Below, piece after piece: positions 33,880 to 42,868 of a DNA stretch of 64,000 nucleotides; the first letter of the stretch is position 1; the number at the start of each line of letters is the position of its first letter. A model generated the notes under the pieces. That model made no database searches, was not told the DNA's origin, and worked only from the letters and a program-made list of their open reading frames with translations. A program made the translations under genes and the position numbers. The stretch is taken from NCBI RefSeq assembly GCF_019801145.1, contig NZ_JAHVJQ010000002.1:62001-126000 (forward strand), written 5' to 3'. Source of the DNA: Leisingera aquaemixtae. GTDB taxonomy: Bacteria > Pseudomonadota > Alphaproteobacteria > Rhodobacterales > Rhodobacteraceae.

Positions 33880-36800
33880 CTGACTTCCACACGCCCCGTG
33901 CCCGTGCGGGCGCGGTAGGCGGGGCGGTACATGTCCTCAACCGAGGCAGCCGGGTGGTGGAACACGCCCGGTGTCACCGCACGAACCACATAGGCCAGCG
34001 TCACCGCCGAAGCGTCGCGCACATTCACCGCCGCCAGGAAGCGGTCGCTGCGGAACTCGGCGTGCTCGGCCTCAGCCGGGTTCAGCCAGTCAAGATCGCG
34101 CAGATCGCCGGAGCGCAGGAGGTTGGGGTTGTCGATCTCGAACCCCGCGGGCAGCGGGTCGTTGATCATCAGCCGCGCGCCGGTCTTTTCATGCGGCTTC
34201 ACCCGCAGGACCGCCACAAACCGCGCCCCCGCCTGCACGGACTGCACCTCCAGCACCTTGCCCTCCAGCGTGTAGTAGCTGCGCTCGATGGTGTAGCCAA
34301 AGCCGCCCGCGGCGGGCGGGACCTGAGGCACGCCAAGCGTGGTGAGGGTGATTTCCGCGGTTCGGCCGCTGGCAGCGGTCAGAGCGAGTTCCGGGATATC
34401 CTGACCGTCTGCGGCCTGAACAAACGGCCCCTGCACGGGCTGGCCGTTGACCAGCAGACCGGAGTCTTCGGGATTTTGCGTCAGTGCGTGGGCGGCCATC
34501 AGGGTCCAGGCGGACTCCTGGGTGGAGCGGGTGCCGCTGGCGTTCGAAAGCCTTGCTGACAGGCTTGCGTGGTCCACGGCTTCCGATCCGGCCTCTGCCG
34601 CCAGCGCCAGAACGCCGGCGGTGTCACGCAGCCTCGTGCCGAAATCGGCGCGCCAGAGACGGGCCTCGTCTCGAGCCTCAGAGGTGATCATCTGCGCGGC
34701 GCGGGCAAACATCCGGTCGGCGCGGCGCTGGTCGCCATAAGCCGCAAGAGCTGCGCCCAATTGAGCGGCGGCGAGGGGGGTGGCAAAAGCCTCGCCCTTC
34801 ACATCCGCATAGTAGCGCAGGTCGCCCATCTGGGCGGCTCCCTCACGCGCCAGCACCAGGAGGGCATAGGCGATCTCCTCACCGCCCTTGTCGAAGTCGG
34901 GGGCATAGTTGATGCGGTTGCGCAGGTTGTCCATCGCCTGGGCAAAGGCCCGCTGCGGCACCGCGTAGCCTTGCGCGCGGGCGCGGCTGAGGAAGTCGCT
35001 GGCATAGGCGTCGAGCCAGAACTCGCCGCTGTCCGCGCGCCACATTCCGAAGGCGCCGCTGGGGGCCTGGCGGGTCAGCACCTGGCGGATGGCGGCATTG
35101 ATGCGCGCGTCCACCGCCGGGCCGTCACCCAGCCCCGCCGCCTGCGCGACGCTGCTGAGGTAGAGGAGCGGCAGCGCCTTGGACGTGACCTGCTCCGTGC
35201 AGCCATAGGGGTACTGGTCCAGTTCCGCCAAGAGGCCCGGCACGTCGAATTTCGCCAGCGGGCCGGAGGAGAGGGTGGCGCGGGCGGTGCCGGGGCGGAG
35301 GCCTGTGAAGACGTCCTTGCTGAACAGGAAAGTGTCGCCGGCTGCGAGGGTGAAGCGGCGGGTTTCCGAGGTCATCGGATCATTGGCGCGGACCGGCATG
35401 CGCAGGGTTTGCCGCAGCTCCTGCCCATCGGGCGTGGTGAGGGTGAGGCCCAGGTCGTGGTCGCCCACGGTTTCCGCCGTGACCGGCAGCTCCAGCACTG
35501 CCTTGCCCCGCTCGGCCAGAGTGACGGAGGCTGGCAGGCTGCCCAGTGTCAGGCCGCCTGCAGTGCTGGCGGTCAGCTTCATCTCACCGGCAGGGCCGTC
35601 TGCGTGGACGATTTCAATGCGGGCGCGGCTCTCATCGCCCGGCGCCAGGAAGCGCGGCAGGGAGGCGGTGACCACCACCGGGTCGCGCACCAGCATATCG
35701 GCCTCTGCCTGGCCCACGGCCTTGCCCGACCACGCGACTGCCATCAGCCGAACGGTGCCGTTGAAGGCGGGGAGCGTCAGGGGGAACTCCGCCTCGCCAC
35801 TGGCATCAACTTTCAGCGGGCCGGAGAACAGCGCCACAAGGTCCTGAGTCGGGGGTGGCGATTGCATCTTCATGCCGCCGTCTGCGTCGCCGCCGGAACG
35901 GATCCGGCCCATCGCGCCGTTGCCGGGGTCGATGAGGCGGCCGTAGACGTCTCGCAGCTCCATCCCAAGGCGGCGCTGGCCGTAGTAATGCGCGCTGGGA
36001 TCGGGGCTGGTGAAGCCGGTGAGGTTGAGGATGCCGAGGTCGACGGCGGCCACGGTGAGCCAGACCTCCTCGCCCTCAGCCGCACCGTCCACGCGGAGTT
36101 TTGCAACTTGGGTGCCGCGCGGGCGGGTGACTTCGGGGACGTCAATCGCGACCTGCAGCAGCAGGTCAGGCTGGGTGACGCTGGCGTGGGCGAGGCCCAG
36201 GGCACGCAGCGGGGTGCGGCCACGGTCGCCAGCCACGGGCTGGATCACGGTTGCCGTCACATAGGCGCCGCTGCCCCAGTCCTGCGTCACCTCCAGCGGT
36301 ATCACGGTTTCGCCTGCGGGCACTTCCACTGCCATGCGGTGGATCAGATGGTTGGAGACCACCGAGACCAGCGCCGTGCCTGCGGCCTGCGGCACGATGC
36401 GCAGGCGGGCGGTGTCGCCGGGAGCGTAGCTCTCGCTATCCAGCGACAGGTCCAGCCGGGCGGGCGTCTCGGTGCTGCCTTCGGGCGCATACCAGCCGGC
36501 GTAGAAGTCAAAAGCGGCAGAGGCATATTCGCCGTCGAGGCGTTCCACCACCAGCTCATAGCGGCCCCAATCGACGGGCTGGGAGAGCGGCAGCGGGTCG
36601 CTGCCCAGCTGCGCCTCGCCGGTGGCAATCCGGGTTCGGCGGGTAATGGGCTCCCAGTTCCAGTTGCCGTAGAGCTGATACCACTGATAGCGGGTTTCGA
36701 CCCGGTTCAGGGTCCATTTGACCCGCATTGGCATGGGTTGCAGGTCCGGGGTCAGGGCAATCAGTTCGAAACCCGCCTCGCTGCCTTCTGCCGCGACCTC

Positions 36801-39323
36801 GTCAAACAGCGGCTTGATGCCGAGGACCGGGCCAGCGGGGCGGACGGGCAGCGCCAGGCTGCGCTCCACCGGGCGGGCAGATCCATCCGCGACGCGGGTG
36901 GTGAGGGTGGCCAGCAGCGGCTTGCCCTCTGCCGGGGCGGCGGCGGGGAGGCTGACGGTGAAAGTTGCACTCCCGTCAGGGCCGGTTTCCTGGCCGCCGA
37001 AATGTTCGGTCTGGGCCGAGGATGCCTCATCGTAGCGGCCAAAGCGGAAGCCGGGCCACTCACTCAGCGTATTGGCGGCGGTGAGGCGGATGCTGCCCTC
37101 CACCTTCAGCCCGGCACCCGGTGCGCCGAACAGGTAATCGGCCTGCAGCGCGATCTGCGCCGCGCCGCCGGGCTGGAGGCTGGCGGCATTCGTAACCTCC
37201 TGCTCGAAGTCGATGCGCTCGGGCAGGAAATCCTCGACCAGGATCTGGCGGCTGGCGAGCGTCGGGGCCTTGAGGTCGCTCTTGATCTCGATCCGCCAGG
37301 TGCCGCGCGGGGCGGCTGGGCCGGTGGCAAGGGCAAAGACATGGCCGCCCTGATGGCCTGCGGCGGAGGTCTGGCGGGTGTATTCCACCCCGTCCGGGCG
37401 CAGCAGGATCGCGGTCAGCGGCAGGCCGTCGATGGCCTGCGCCTTGCTGTCACGGGCCAGGGCGGTCACATGCACGGTTTCACCGGCCCGGAAGGCGCCG
37501 CGGGTGGTCGCCAGGAACACATCCACCGGCCCCGGTGCGGGGCGGCCCGAAACGCCGCGGTCGGAGAGGTCAAAGGCGGCATCGTTCAGGGGCAGGAAGG
37601 TGAAATCGCCCTCCCCTGCCCGCGCGGTGATCAGTGCCGGGGCCGCGCCGCCGGTGCCGCGGGTAAGGCCGGGGGCAAAATGCACATGGCCGCTGGCGTC
37701 GCTGGTTGCGCTTGCCAGCACTTCGTTGGCGGCGGAGATCAGGCTGACCTCGGCGCCCTCATGCGGTTTCGCATCCGCCAGTGCCTGCACCTGCACATGG
37801 AGGCCATCGCTGCCGGACATGGTGGAAAGGCCGAGGCCGGTCAGCACGAACCACTGGGTGGCGCCGGCATCGTCATAGGGATCAGCGCCCGGCACCCGGG
37901 CGGTCAGCGCGTAAAGCCCCGGTTTTTGCCCATTTAGAGCCTGATCCAGCGGCAGTCGGCTGGTCATCACCTGGTTGATGGCGGTGTCCACTTCGGCGCT
38001 GCCGGTCCAGATTTCCTCGGCAATATTTTCAGCGAAATGCTCATCCTCCCACTGGGAGAGCGGCTTGGCAAAGTACCCCTCCTGCAGGGTGCGCAGCACG
38101 TTGCGGCTGCTGACCCGGCGCAGGCGCAGGTCCAGTTCCGTCAGGTTCACGGTTTCCACCGGCAGCGCCGCCTGGCCGCCTGCGGGCAGCACATAGGCGC
38201 GGCCCGGGAAGCGGACCTGCGGGGCGCGGTCGCGGACGTAATGGGTCAGCTCCACGTCCTTATAGAGCTGTTCGCCGCTGGCCGCGGGCAAGCCGCGGCG
38301 CAGGGTCAGGCGGTAGCGCTTGCCGTGTTCCACTCCGTCAAGGCACAGTTGGCGGCCCTGGGCAGTGACGGCGAGGCTCGCCTCGGGCAGGCGGACGTAA
38401 TTTTCGTAATCGGTGCCGGCCTGTTCCAGGTCTTCCGAGAACTCGGCGCAGATGCGCGGCGCGGCGCTGTCGCTTTCAACCGTGCTGGTGAGAACGCGGA
38501 AGCCGTATTTGGCAATGGCATCCTCCAGCTGCGCGGCACGGGCGGCATCCGGCGCGATGTCCTGCGCCAGCCGCAACAGCGGCAGCATGGCACGGCCGCG
38601 TGCCTGCAGTTCCTGCACCCTGGCGGCGGCTGCCAGCGCCTCGGCCTGCGCGGCTGGGTCCGCGGCCCGCAGATAGCCGTTCAGCGCCGCGGCATAGGCC
38701 TGCGACCGGTAGCGACGCTGCTGGCTGCGGCTGCTGCTGTCCTTGGCGGCGCGCAGCAGGTAGCCGGAAAATGAAGTCCAGTCCGCGGCCGCGTCGCTCA
38801 GCACCACCGCCTGCGCCATCCAGCGCAGGGCGCCGTGGGAATCACCCTCCCGCAGCCGGGCGCGGGCGGCGGCGCGGGCCTCTGCCGCGTCCGCCGCGGC
38901 CAGCGGGTAATCCAGCCCGAGGCTGCGGGCAAAGCCCGAGGCACGCTGCAGATCCTGTTCTGGCAGGAAATCCAGCCGCGCGGCGCGAGAGGCCGCCGCC
39001 GCTGCCAGCCCGCCCGCAGCGGGCTGTTTCACCGCCGAGACGGCGCCCGCGTAGGGGCTGGATTGCGCCAGCGCCGATTTCGGGAAGCAGGCGTTTGCCT
39101 TTTGGTTGAAGACGAAGCCTGCGCAGTCTGCCTGGGCTGAACAGGCGCGGGCGCAGGAGGCCACGTCGGTATCAAACAGCGGCTGCAGGTCGGAGCCGAA
39201 GAAATCGGTATCCGCATAAGACTGGTAGCGGAATCCGGGAACCGCCGGACCTGCCCAGGCTGCAGGGAAAACCGCAAAAAATGCAAAAATATAGAGAAAA
39301 GCAGAAGCAAACAGACGCGGCAT
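33876..39323 (-). CDS. yfhM: Alpha-2-macroglobulin-family protein YfhM with PAN domain
   Basis: A 1815-residue envelope protein starts at ATG 39323, preceded by GGAGG five bases upstream. The signal peptide is MPRLFASAFLYIFAFFAVFPAAWA. A PAN-like domain follows (DFFGSDLQPLFDT with cysteines CARACSAQADCAGFVF). Then come the repeated MG/A2M beta-domains and the bait region. The thioester motif is intact: CTEQ with Cys1375 and Gln1378 in YPYGCTEQVTSK. Bacterial A2Ms trap foreign proteases in the periplasm and work with PBP1C, whose gene is coupled downstream by GTGA. Unlike the lipoprotein form of E. coli, I see no lipobox cysteine. Length is in the family range. Confidence 0.95.
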   Translation of the reverse strand: MPRLFASAFLYIFAFFAVFPAAWAGPAVPGFRYQSYADTDFFGSDLQPLFDTDVASCARACSAQADCAGFVFNQKANACFPKSALAQSSPYAGAVSAVKQPAAGGLAAAAASRAARLDFLPEQDLQRASGFARSLGLDYPLAAADAAEARAAARARLREGDSHGALRWMAQAVVLSDAAADWTSFSGYLLRAAKDSSSRSQQRRYRSQAYAAALNGYLRAADPAAQAEALAAAARVQELQARGRAMLPLLRLAQDIAPDAARAAQLEDAIAKYGFRVLTSTVESDSAAPRICAEFSEDLEQAGTDYENYVRLPEASLAVTAQGRQLCLDGVEHGKRYRLTLRRGLPAASGEQLYKDVELTHYVRDRAPQVRFPGRAYVLPAGGQAALPVETVNLTELDLRLRRVSSRNVLRTLQEGYFAKPLSQWEDEHFAENIAEEIWTGSAEVDTAINQVMTSRLPLDQALNGQKPGLYALTARVPGADPYDDAGATQWFVLTGLGLSTMSGSDGLHVQVQALADAKPHEGAEVSLISAANEVLASATSDASGHVHFAPGLTRGTGGAAPALITARAGEGDFTFLPLNDAAFDLSDRGVSGRPAPGPVDVFLATTRGAFRAGETVHVTALARDSKAQAIDGLPLTAILLRPDGVEYTRQTSAAGHQGGHVFALATGPAAPRGTWRIEIKSDLKAPTLASRQILVEDFLPERIDFEQEVTNAASLQPGGAAQIALQADYLFGAPGAGLKVEGSIRLTAANTLSEWPGFRFGRYDEASSAQTEHFGGQETGPDGSATFTVSLPAAAPAEGKPLLATLTTRVADGSARPVERSLALPVRPAGPVLGIKPLFDEVAAEGSEAGFELIALTPDLQPMPMRVKWTLNRVETRYQWYQLYGNWNWEPITRRTRIATGEAQLGSDPLPLSQPVDWGRYELVVERLDGEYASAAFDFYAGWYAPEGSTETPARLDLSLDSESYAPGDTARLRIVPQAAGTALVSVVSNHLIHRMAVEVPAGETVIPLEVTQDWGSGAYVTATVIQPVAGDRGRTPLRALGLAHASVTQPDLLLQVAIDVPEVTRPRGTQVAKLRVDGAAEGEEVWLTVAAVDLGILNLTGFTSPDPSAHYYGQRRLGMELRDVYGRLIDPGNGAMGRIRSGGDADGGMKMQSPPPTQDLVALFSGPLKVDASGEAEFPLTLPAFNGTVRLMAVAWSGKAVGQAEADMLVRDPVVVTASLPRFLAPGDESRARIEIVHADGPAGEMKLTASTAGGLTLGSLPASVTLAERGKAVLELPVTAETVGDHDLGLTLTTPDGQELRQTLRMPVRANDPMTSETRRFTLAAGDTFLFSKDVFTGLRPGTARATLSSGPLAKFDVPGLLAELDQYPYGCTEQVTSKALPLLYLSSVAQAAGLGDGPAVDARINAAIRQVLTRQAPSGAFGMWRADSGEFWLDAYASDFLSRARAQGYAVPQRAFAQAMDNLRNRINYAPDFDKGGEEIAYALLVLAREGAAQMGDLRYYADVKGEAFATPLAAAQLGAALAAYGDQRRADRMFARAAQMITSEARDEARLWRADFGTRLRDTAGVLALAAEAGSEAVDHASLSARLSNASGTRSTQESAWTLMAAHALTQNPEDSGLLVNGQPVQGPFVQAADGQDIPELALTAASGRTAEITLTTLGVPQVPPAAGGFGYTIERSYYTLEGKVLEVQSVQAGARFVAVLRVKPHEKTGARLMINDPLPAGFEIDNPNLLRSGDLRDLDWLNPAEAEHAEFRSDRFLAAVNVRDASAVTLAYVVRAVTPGVFHHPAASVEDMYRPAYRARTGTGRVEVR

Positions 39324-39473
39324 GGCACCCTCCAATACTGGAGGCAGGCTGGCACGGGCTTAACGTCATAGCAAGATTCCTCAGCGTAACAATAAGGCAG
39401 AGCAGCCCTGCTGCCTTTGCGTGCGGAATTAGCCGCGCGCCGTACTTGTTTATGTATTGCGGAGTGCGCAGGG

Positions 39474-41768
39474 ATGAGCCTTGCCGACAAATTAGCGGAA
39501 GAAAGGCGCGCCCGCCTGGCCGCCGAACGGCTGCTTGAGCTGAAGCAGGCCGAACTGTCCGCTGCCAACCGCAAACTGGGCCGCCACGCGCTGGCCCTGA
39601 CCAAGCAGATCGGCCAGACCCAGGCGGAAGTCGCCACGGTCCGCGACGAGAACGCCAAGGTAAAATCCGACCTCAACACCGCCAACGAAAAGATAGAGAC
39701 AGCCGAACGGCGGCTGTGGCATTCGATCCAGGCCTTTCAGGACGGCTTTGCCTTTTTTGACGCGGCCGGCATCCTGATCGGCGCAAACACCGCATACCTC
39801 AATATCTTTGACGGGCTGGAAGAGGTCACCCCCGGGGTCTCCTATAACCGGATCCTGCAGCTGCTGGCCGAGGAAGGGCTGATCAATACCGGCGAACTGG
39901 ACCCGGAAGCCTGGTGCAGCATGATGAACAGCCGCTGGCAATCGGACGCGCCGGAACCGGTGGTGGTGCAGTTATGGGATGAACGCTATCTGCGGCTGAT
40001 CGACCAGCGCGGCCACGGCGGCGATATGGTCACGCTGGCGCTCGATATCACCTCCACCGTGCGCTACGAGATCGAACTGCAGGAGGCCCGCGCACGCGCC
40101 GAGGCGGCGAACCGCGCCAAGTCCGCCTTCCTCGCCAATATGAGCCATGAAATCCGCACCCCGATGAACGGCGTGGTCGGCATGGCGGAGCTGCTCAACG
40201 ATACAGAACTGGACGACGAGCAGCGGCTTTATGCAAATACCATCAAGAATTCGGGCGAGGCGCTGCTGGTCATCATCAATGACGTGCTCGACTATTCCAA
40301 GATCGAGGCCGACAAGCTGGAACTGCATCCGGAAGTCTTCGACCTGGAGCGCAGCCTGCATGAGGTGGTGATGCTGCTGCAGCCGAGCGCCCGGGACAAG
40401 GGGCTGGCGCTGCTGGTCGATTACGATCTGTTCCTGCCGACCCGTTTCACCGGCGATCCGGGCCGCATCCGCCAGGTGCTGACCAACCTGGCGGGCAATG
40501 CGGTGAAGTTCACCCGCGAGGGCCATGTCACCCTGCGGGTGACCGGCATCTCCTCACCCGACGACAGGCATTACGCGGTGCATGTCACCATTGAGGACAC
40601 CGGCATCGGCATCCCGGCCGACAAGGTCGACCACGTGTTCGGCGAGTTCAACCAGGTTGAGGACGACCGCAACCGCAAGTTCGAGGGCACCGGCCTTGGG
40701 CTGGCGATTTCCAAGCGGCTGATCGAGATGATGGGCGGCGAGATCTGGGTCGACAGCGAAGAGGGCAAGGGCTCCTGCTTCGGCTTCCGCCTGCCGCTGC
40801 CGGCCGAAAGCGCGGCGGAACAGGCGCTGCCGAAACTGCCCGGCGCGCTGCGCCATGTGCTGATTGTGGACGATGTGCCGCTCAACTGCGAAATCCTGCA
40901 GAAGCATCTGCTGATGCTGGGGATCCAGGTCACCACCGCCGGCACCGCCGCCGCCGCGCTGGCAGCGATGCAGGACGGCATCAACCTGGTGATCAGCGGC
41001 CACAACCTGCCGGGGCTGGACGGGCTGCAGCTGGCCCGGGACCTCAAGTCCGGCGGCTGGGACGCGGTGCCGGTGCTGCTGCTGAACTCCAGCCCGCAGG
41101 CCGCCATCGACACGGAGGCCCGCCAGCTGGTGAGCGGCGTGCTGCAAAGCCCGGCGCCGCGCGACGATCTGTTCAGCCAGCTGGCCCGGCTGGGCAGCCT
41201 GGCAGAGGCGCCGGCGCAAGCGCTGGCGCCGCCGGCGGCGGCCCCGGCAGCGCAGGAGTCCGCCCCCGGACCGGCAGCGCCGCCGGCGCCCGCGCCGCTG
41301 CCGCCGGCCGCCGCGGCAGAGCCCGGAATCCGCAGGATGCGGGTGCTGGCAGCCGAGGACAACAAGACCAACCAGCTGGTGTTCCGCAAGATCGTGAAGG
41401 AGCTGAACATCGATCTCAGGTTTGCCGGCAACGGGCTGGAGGCGGTGGAAGCGTTCAAGAACTTCCATCCGGACCTGATTTTCATGGACATCTCGATGCC
41501 GATGATGGACGGCAAGGAAGCCACCGCAGAGATCCGCAAGATCGAGGCCGGGGCCGGGGCGGGCGGGCATGTCCCGATCGTGGCCCTGACTGCCCATGCA
41601 ATGGCCGGCGATTCAGAAGGCATCCTGGCTGCCGGACTGGACCATTACCTGACCAAACCGCTGCGCAAGGCCCTGATCCACGACAAGATCCGCACCTATG
41701 CGCCCGCCGGCACCCAGCCGCTGGACGACGACGAGGACCCGGCTCCCGCAGCGGCAGGCGCTTTCTGA
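39474..41768 (+). CDS. Hybrid sensor histidine kinase with two receiver domains
   Basis: The 764-residue protein starts at ATG 39474 after GGAG. Residues 5-85 are a coiled coil ([21 protein letters not shown]). A PAS-like domain spans about 85-195. The HisKA phospho-acceptor is His225 in [11 protein letters not shown]. The HATPase region has [19 protein letters not shown] and [12 protein letters not shown]. The first receiver ([14 protein letters not shown]) has [11 protein letters not shown] where an Asp is expected, so it cannot be phosphorylated in the usual way. The second has [11 protein letters not shown] and YLTKPLRK and looks functional. An Ala/Pro-rich linker separates them. There is no membrane segment, so the kinase is cytoplasmic; it diverges from yfhM. 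Confidence 0.93.
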   Translation: MSLADKLAEERRARLAAERLLELKQAELSAANRKLGRHALALTKQIGQTQAEVATVRDENAKVKSDLNTANEKIETAERRLWHSIQAFQDGFAFFDAAGILIGANTAYLNIFDGLEEVTPGVSYNRILQLLAEEGLINTGELDPEAWCSMMNSRWQSDAPEPVVVQLWDERYLRLIDQRGHGGDMVTLALDITSTVRYEIELQEARARAEAANRAKSAFLANMSHEIRTPMNGVVGMAELLNDTELDDEQRLYANTIKNSGEALLVIINDVLDYSKIEADKLELHPEVFDLERSLHEVVMLLQPSARDKGLALLVDYDLFLPTRFTGDPGRIRQVLTNLAGNAVKFTREGHVTLRVTGISSPDDRHYAVHVTIEDTGIGIPADKVDHVFGEFNQVEDDRNRKFEGTGLGLAISKRLIEMMGGEIWVDSEEGKGSCFGFRLPLPAESAAEQALPKLPGALRHVLIVDDVPLNCEILQKHLLMLGIQVTTAGTAAAALAAMQDGINLVISGHNLPGLDGLQLARDLKSGGWDAVPVLLLNSSPQAAIDTEARQLVSGVLQSPAPRDDLFSQLARLGSLAEAPAQALAPPAAAPAAQESAPGPAAPPAPAPLPPAAAAEPGIRRMRVLAAEDNKTNQLVFRKIVKELNIDLRFAGNGLEAVEAFKNFHPDLIFMDISMPMMDGKEATAEIRKIEAGAGAGGHVPIVALTAHAMAGDSEGILAAGLDHYLTKPLRKALIHDKIRTYAPAGTQPLDDDEDPAPAAAGAF

Positions 41769-41958
41769 GCAGCGGTCTGCCGGCCGGGCTGCCGGAAGGT
41801 CCGCACCGGAGGCCCAGCCGGAAACGTGCATCCGATGCGGATTGCGCCGCTGGCGGTGAAAGCGGCCTCTGGCAGCAGGGGCCGCGAGAGTTCCGGATTG
41901 TTCCGGCGCTGCTGCCATTGCCCCTGCGGACAGGACCAGCCGAACCCTCCCGCGCCCG

Positions 41959-42048
41959 CAGGCGCACCGGCTGCGCCGGCACGCCATTCATGCGGGCCCA
42001 ACCGGGACGGTGCATTCCTTGAATGTGCCGGAACGGGCGGGAGCTGCC
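41959..42048 (+). repeat. Family A repeat, copy A5
   Basis: The first hairpin is GGCGCA/TGCGCC, the linker is GCCCAACCG, the second hairpin is CGGTGCATTC/GAATGTGCCG and the end box is GGGCGGGAG. It occupies the 41769-42061 gap between the convergent kinase and yaaA genes, where I see no other feature. Confidence 0.7.
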
Positions 42049-42061
42049 CCCTTGCCGCGGC

Positions 42062-42826
42062 TCAGGCCTTGCGCAGGAAGACGGGCTTGTCCGGCTCCGA
42101 CATCTGCGGCTGGTAGGCATAGCCGCCGGCATCGAAGTCCTTGAGGCTTTCGCTGTCAGTCAGGCGGTGCTGGATGATATACCGGGCCATCGCGCCGCGG
42201 GCGCGTTTGGCATAGAAGCTCACCACCTTGGGCGTGCCGTTCTTGTCTTCCATGAACACCGGGGTGACCACCCGCAGCTTCAGCGCCGCCAGATCCACGG
42301 CGCCGAAATATTCCTGGCTGGCGCAGTTCACCAGCACCTCCGCACCCACGGCCTCTCCTTGCGCATTCAGCGCCTCGGAGATCTTGCTCCCCCAGAACTC
42401 ATAGAGATTCTTGCCGCGCGGGTTTTTCAGGCGCGAGCCCATCTCCAGCCGGTAGGGCTGCATCGCGTCCAGCGGCCGCAGCACGCCGTAAAGCCCCGAC
42501 AGGATGCGGAAGTGCTCCTGCGCCCAGGCCATTTCCTCCGCATCAAGCGAGGCGGCCTCCAGCCCTTGATACGTGTCGCCGGCAAAGGCCAGCGCCGCCG
42601 GGCGGGTGGCGTCAGCTTTCGGGTCGGCGGCAAAGTCCTGGAAGCGGGCGTGGTTCAGTTTGGCCAGATCCTCGCTGATGTGCATCAGCTTCATCAGATC
42701 CGCCACCGATTGTTCGCGGGCCACCTCAGCCAGCGCCACCGCATCGTTATGCAGCGCGGGCCAGGTCATTTCCTGATCCCGTTCCGCCCAGTCCAGCTTC
42801 TTGGCCGGAGAGGTTACTACCAGCAT
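42062..42826 (-). CDS. yaaA: Peroxide stress protein YaaA (DUF328)
   Basis: The 254-residue protein starts MLVVTSPAKKLDW, the family signature; the frame extends to a TTG at 42838, but ATG 42826 has a GGGGG segment five bases upstream and matches the normal family start. Other family motifs are FSGDTYQGLEA-like FAGDTYQGLEAASLDAEEMAWAQ, LYGVLRPLDAMQPYRLEMG and VNCASQEYFGAVD. YaaA limits intracellular iron and oxidative damage to DNA and protein after peroxide exposure. It sits just 42 bases downstream of recQ on the same strand. Confidence 0.95.
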   Translation of the reverse strand: MLVVTSPAKKLDWAERDQEMTWPALHNDAVALAEVAREQSVADLMKLMHISEDLAKLNHARFQDFAADPKADATRPAALAFAGDTYQGLEAASLDAEEMAWAQEHFRILSGLYGVLRPLDAMQPYRLEMGSRLKNPRGKNLYEFWGSKISEALNAQGEAVGAEVLVNCASQEYFGAVDLAALKLRVVTPVFMEDKNGTPKVVSFYAKRARGAMARYIIQHRLTDSESLKDFDAGGYAYQPQMSEPDKPVFLRKA

Positions 42827-42868
42827 ATCTGCCCCCAAATTTTCCTAGCCCGGTTTCTTGGCGCGACC

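Noticed and set aside
34569-37937. 1122-codon plus-strand frame opposite yfhM
   Set aside because: It mirrors the third-position GC bias of yfhM on the other strand. No motif is present, while yfhM has signal peptide, thioester and domains.
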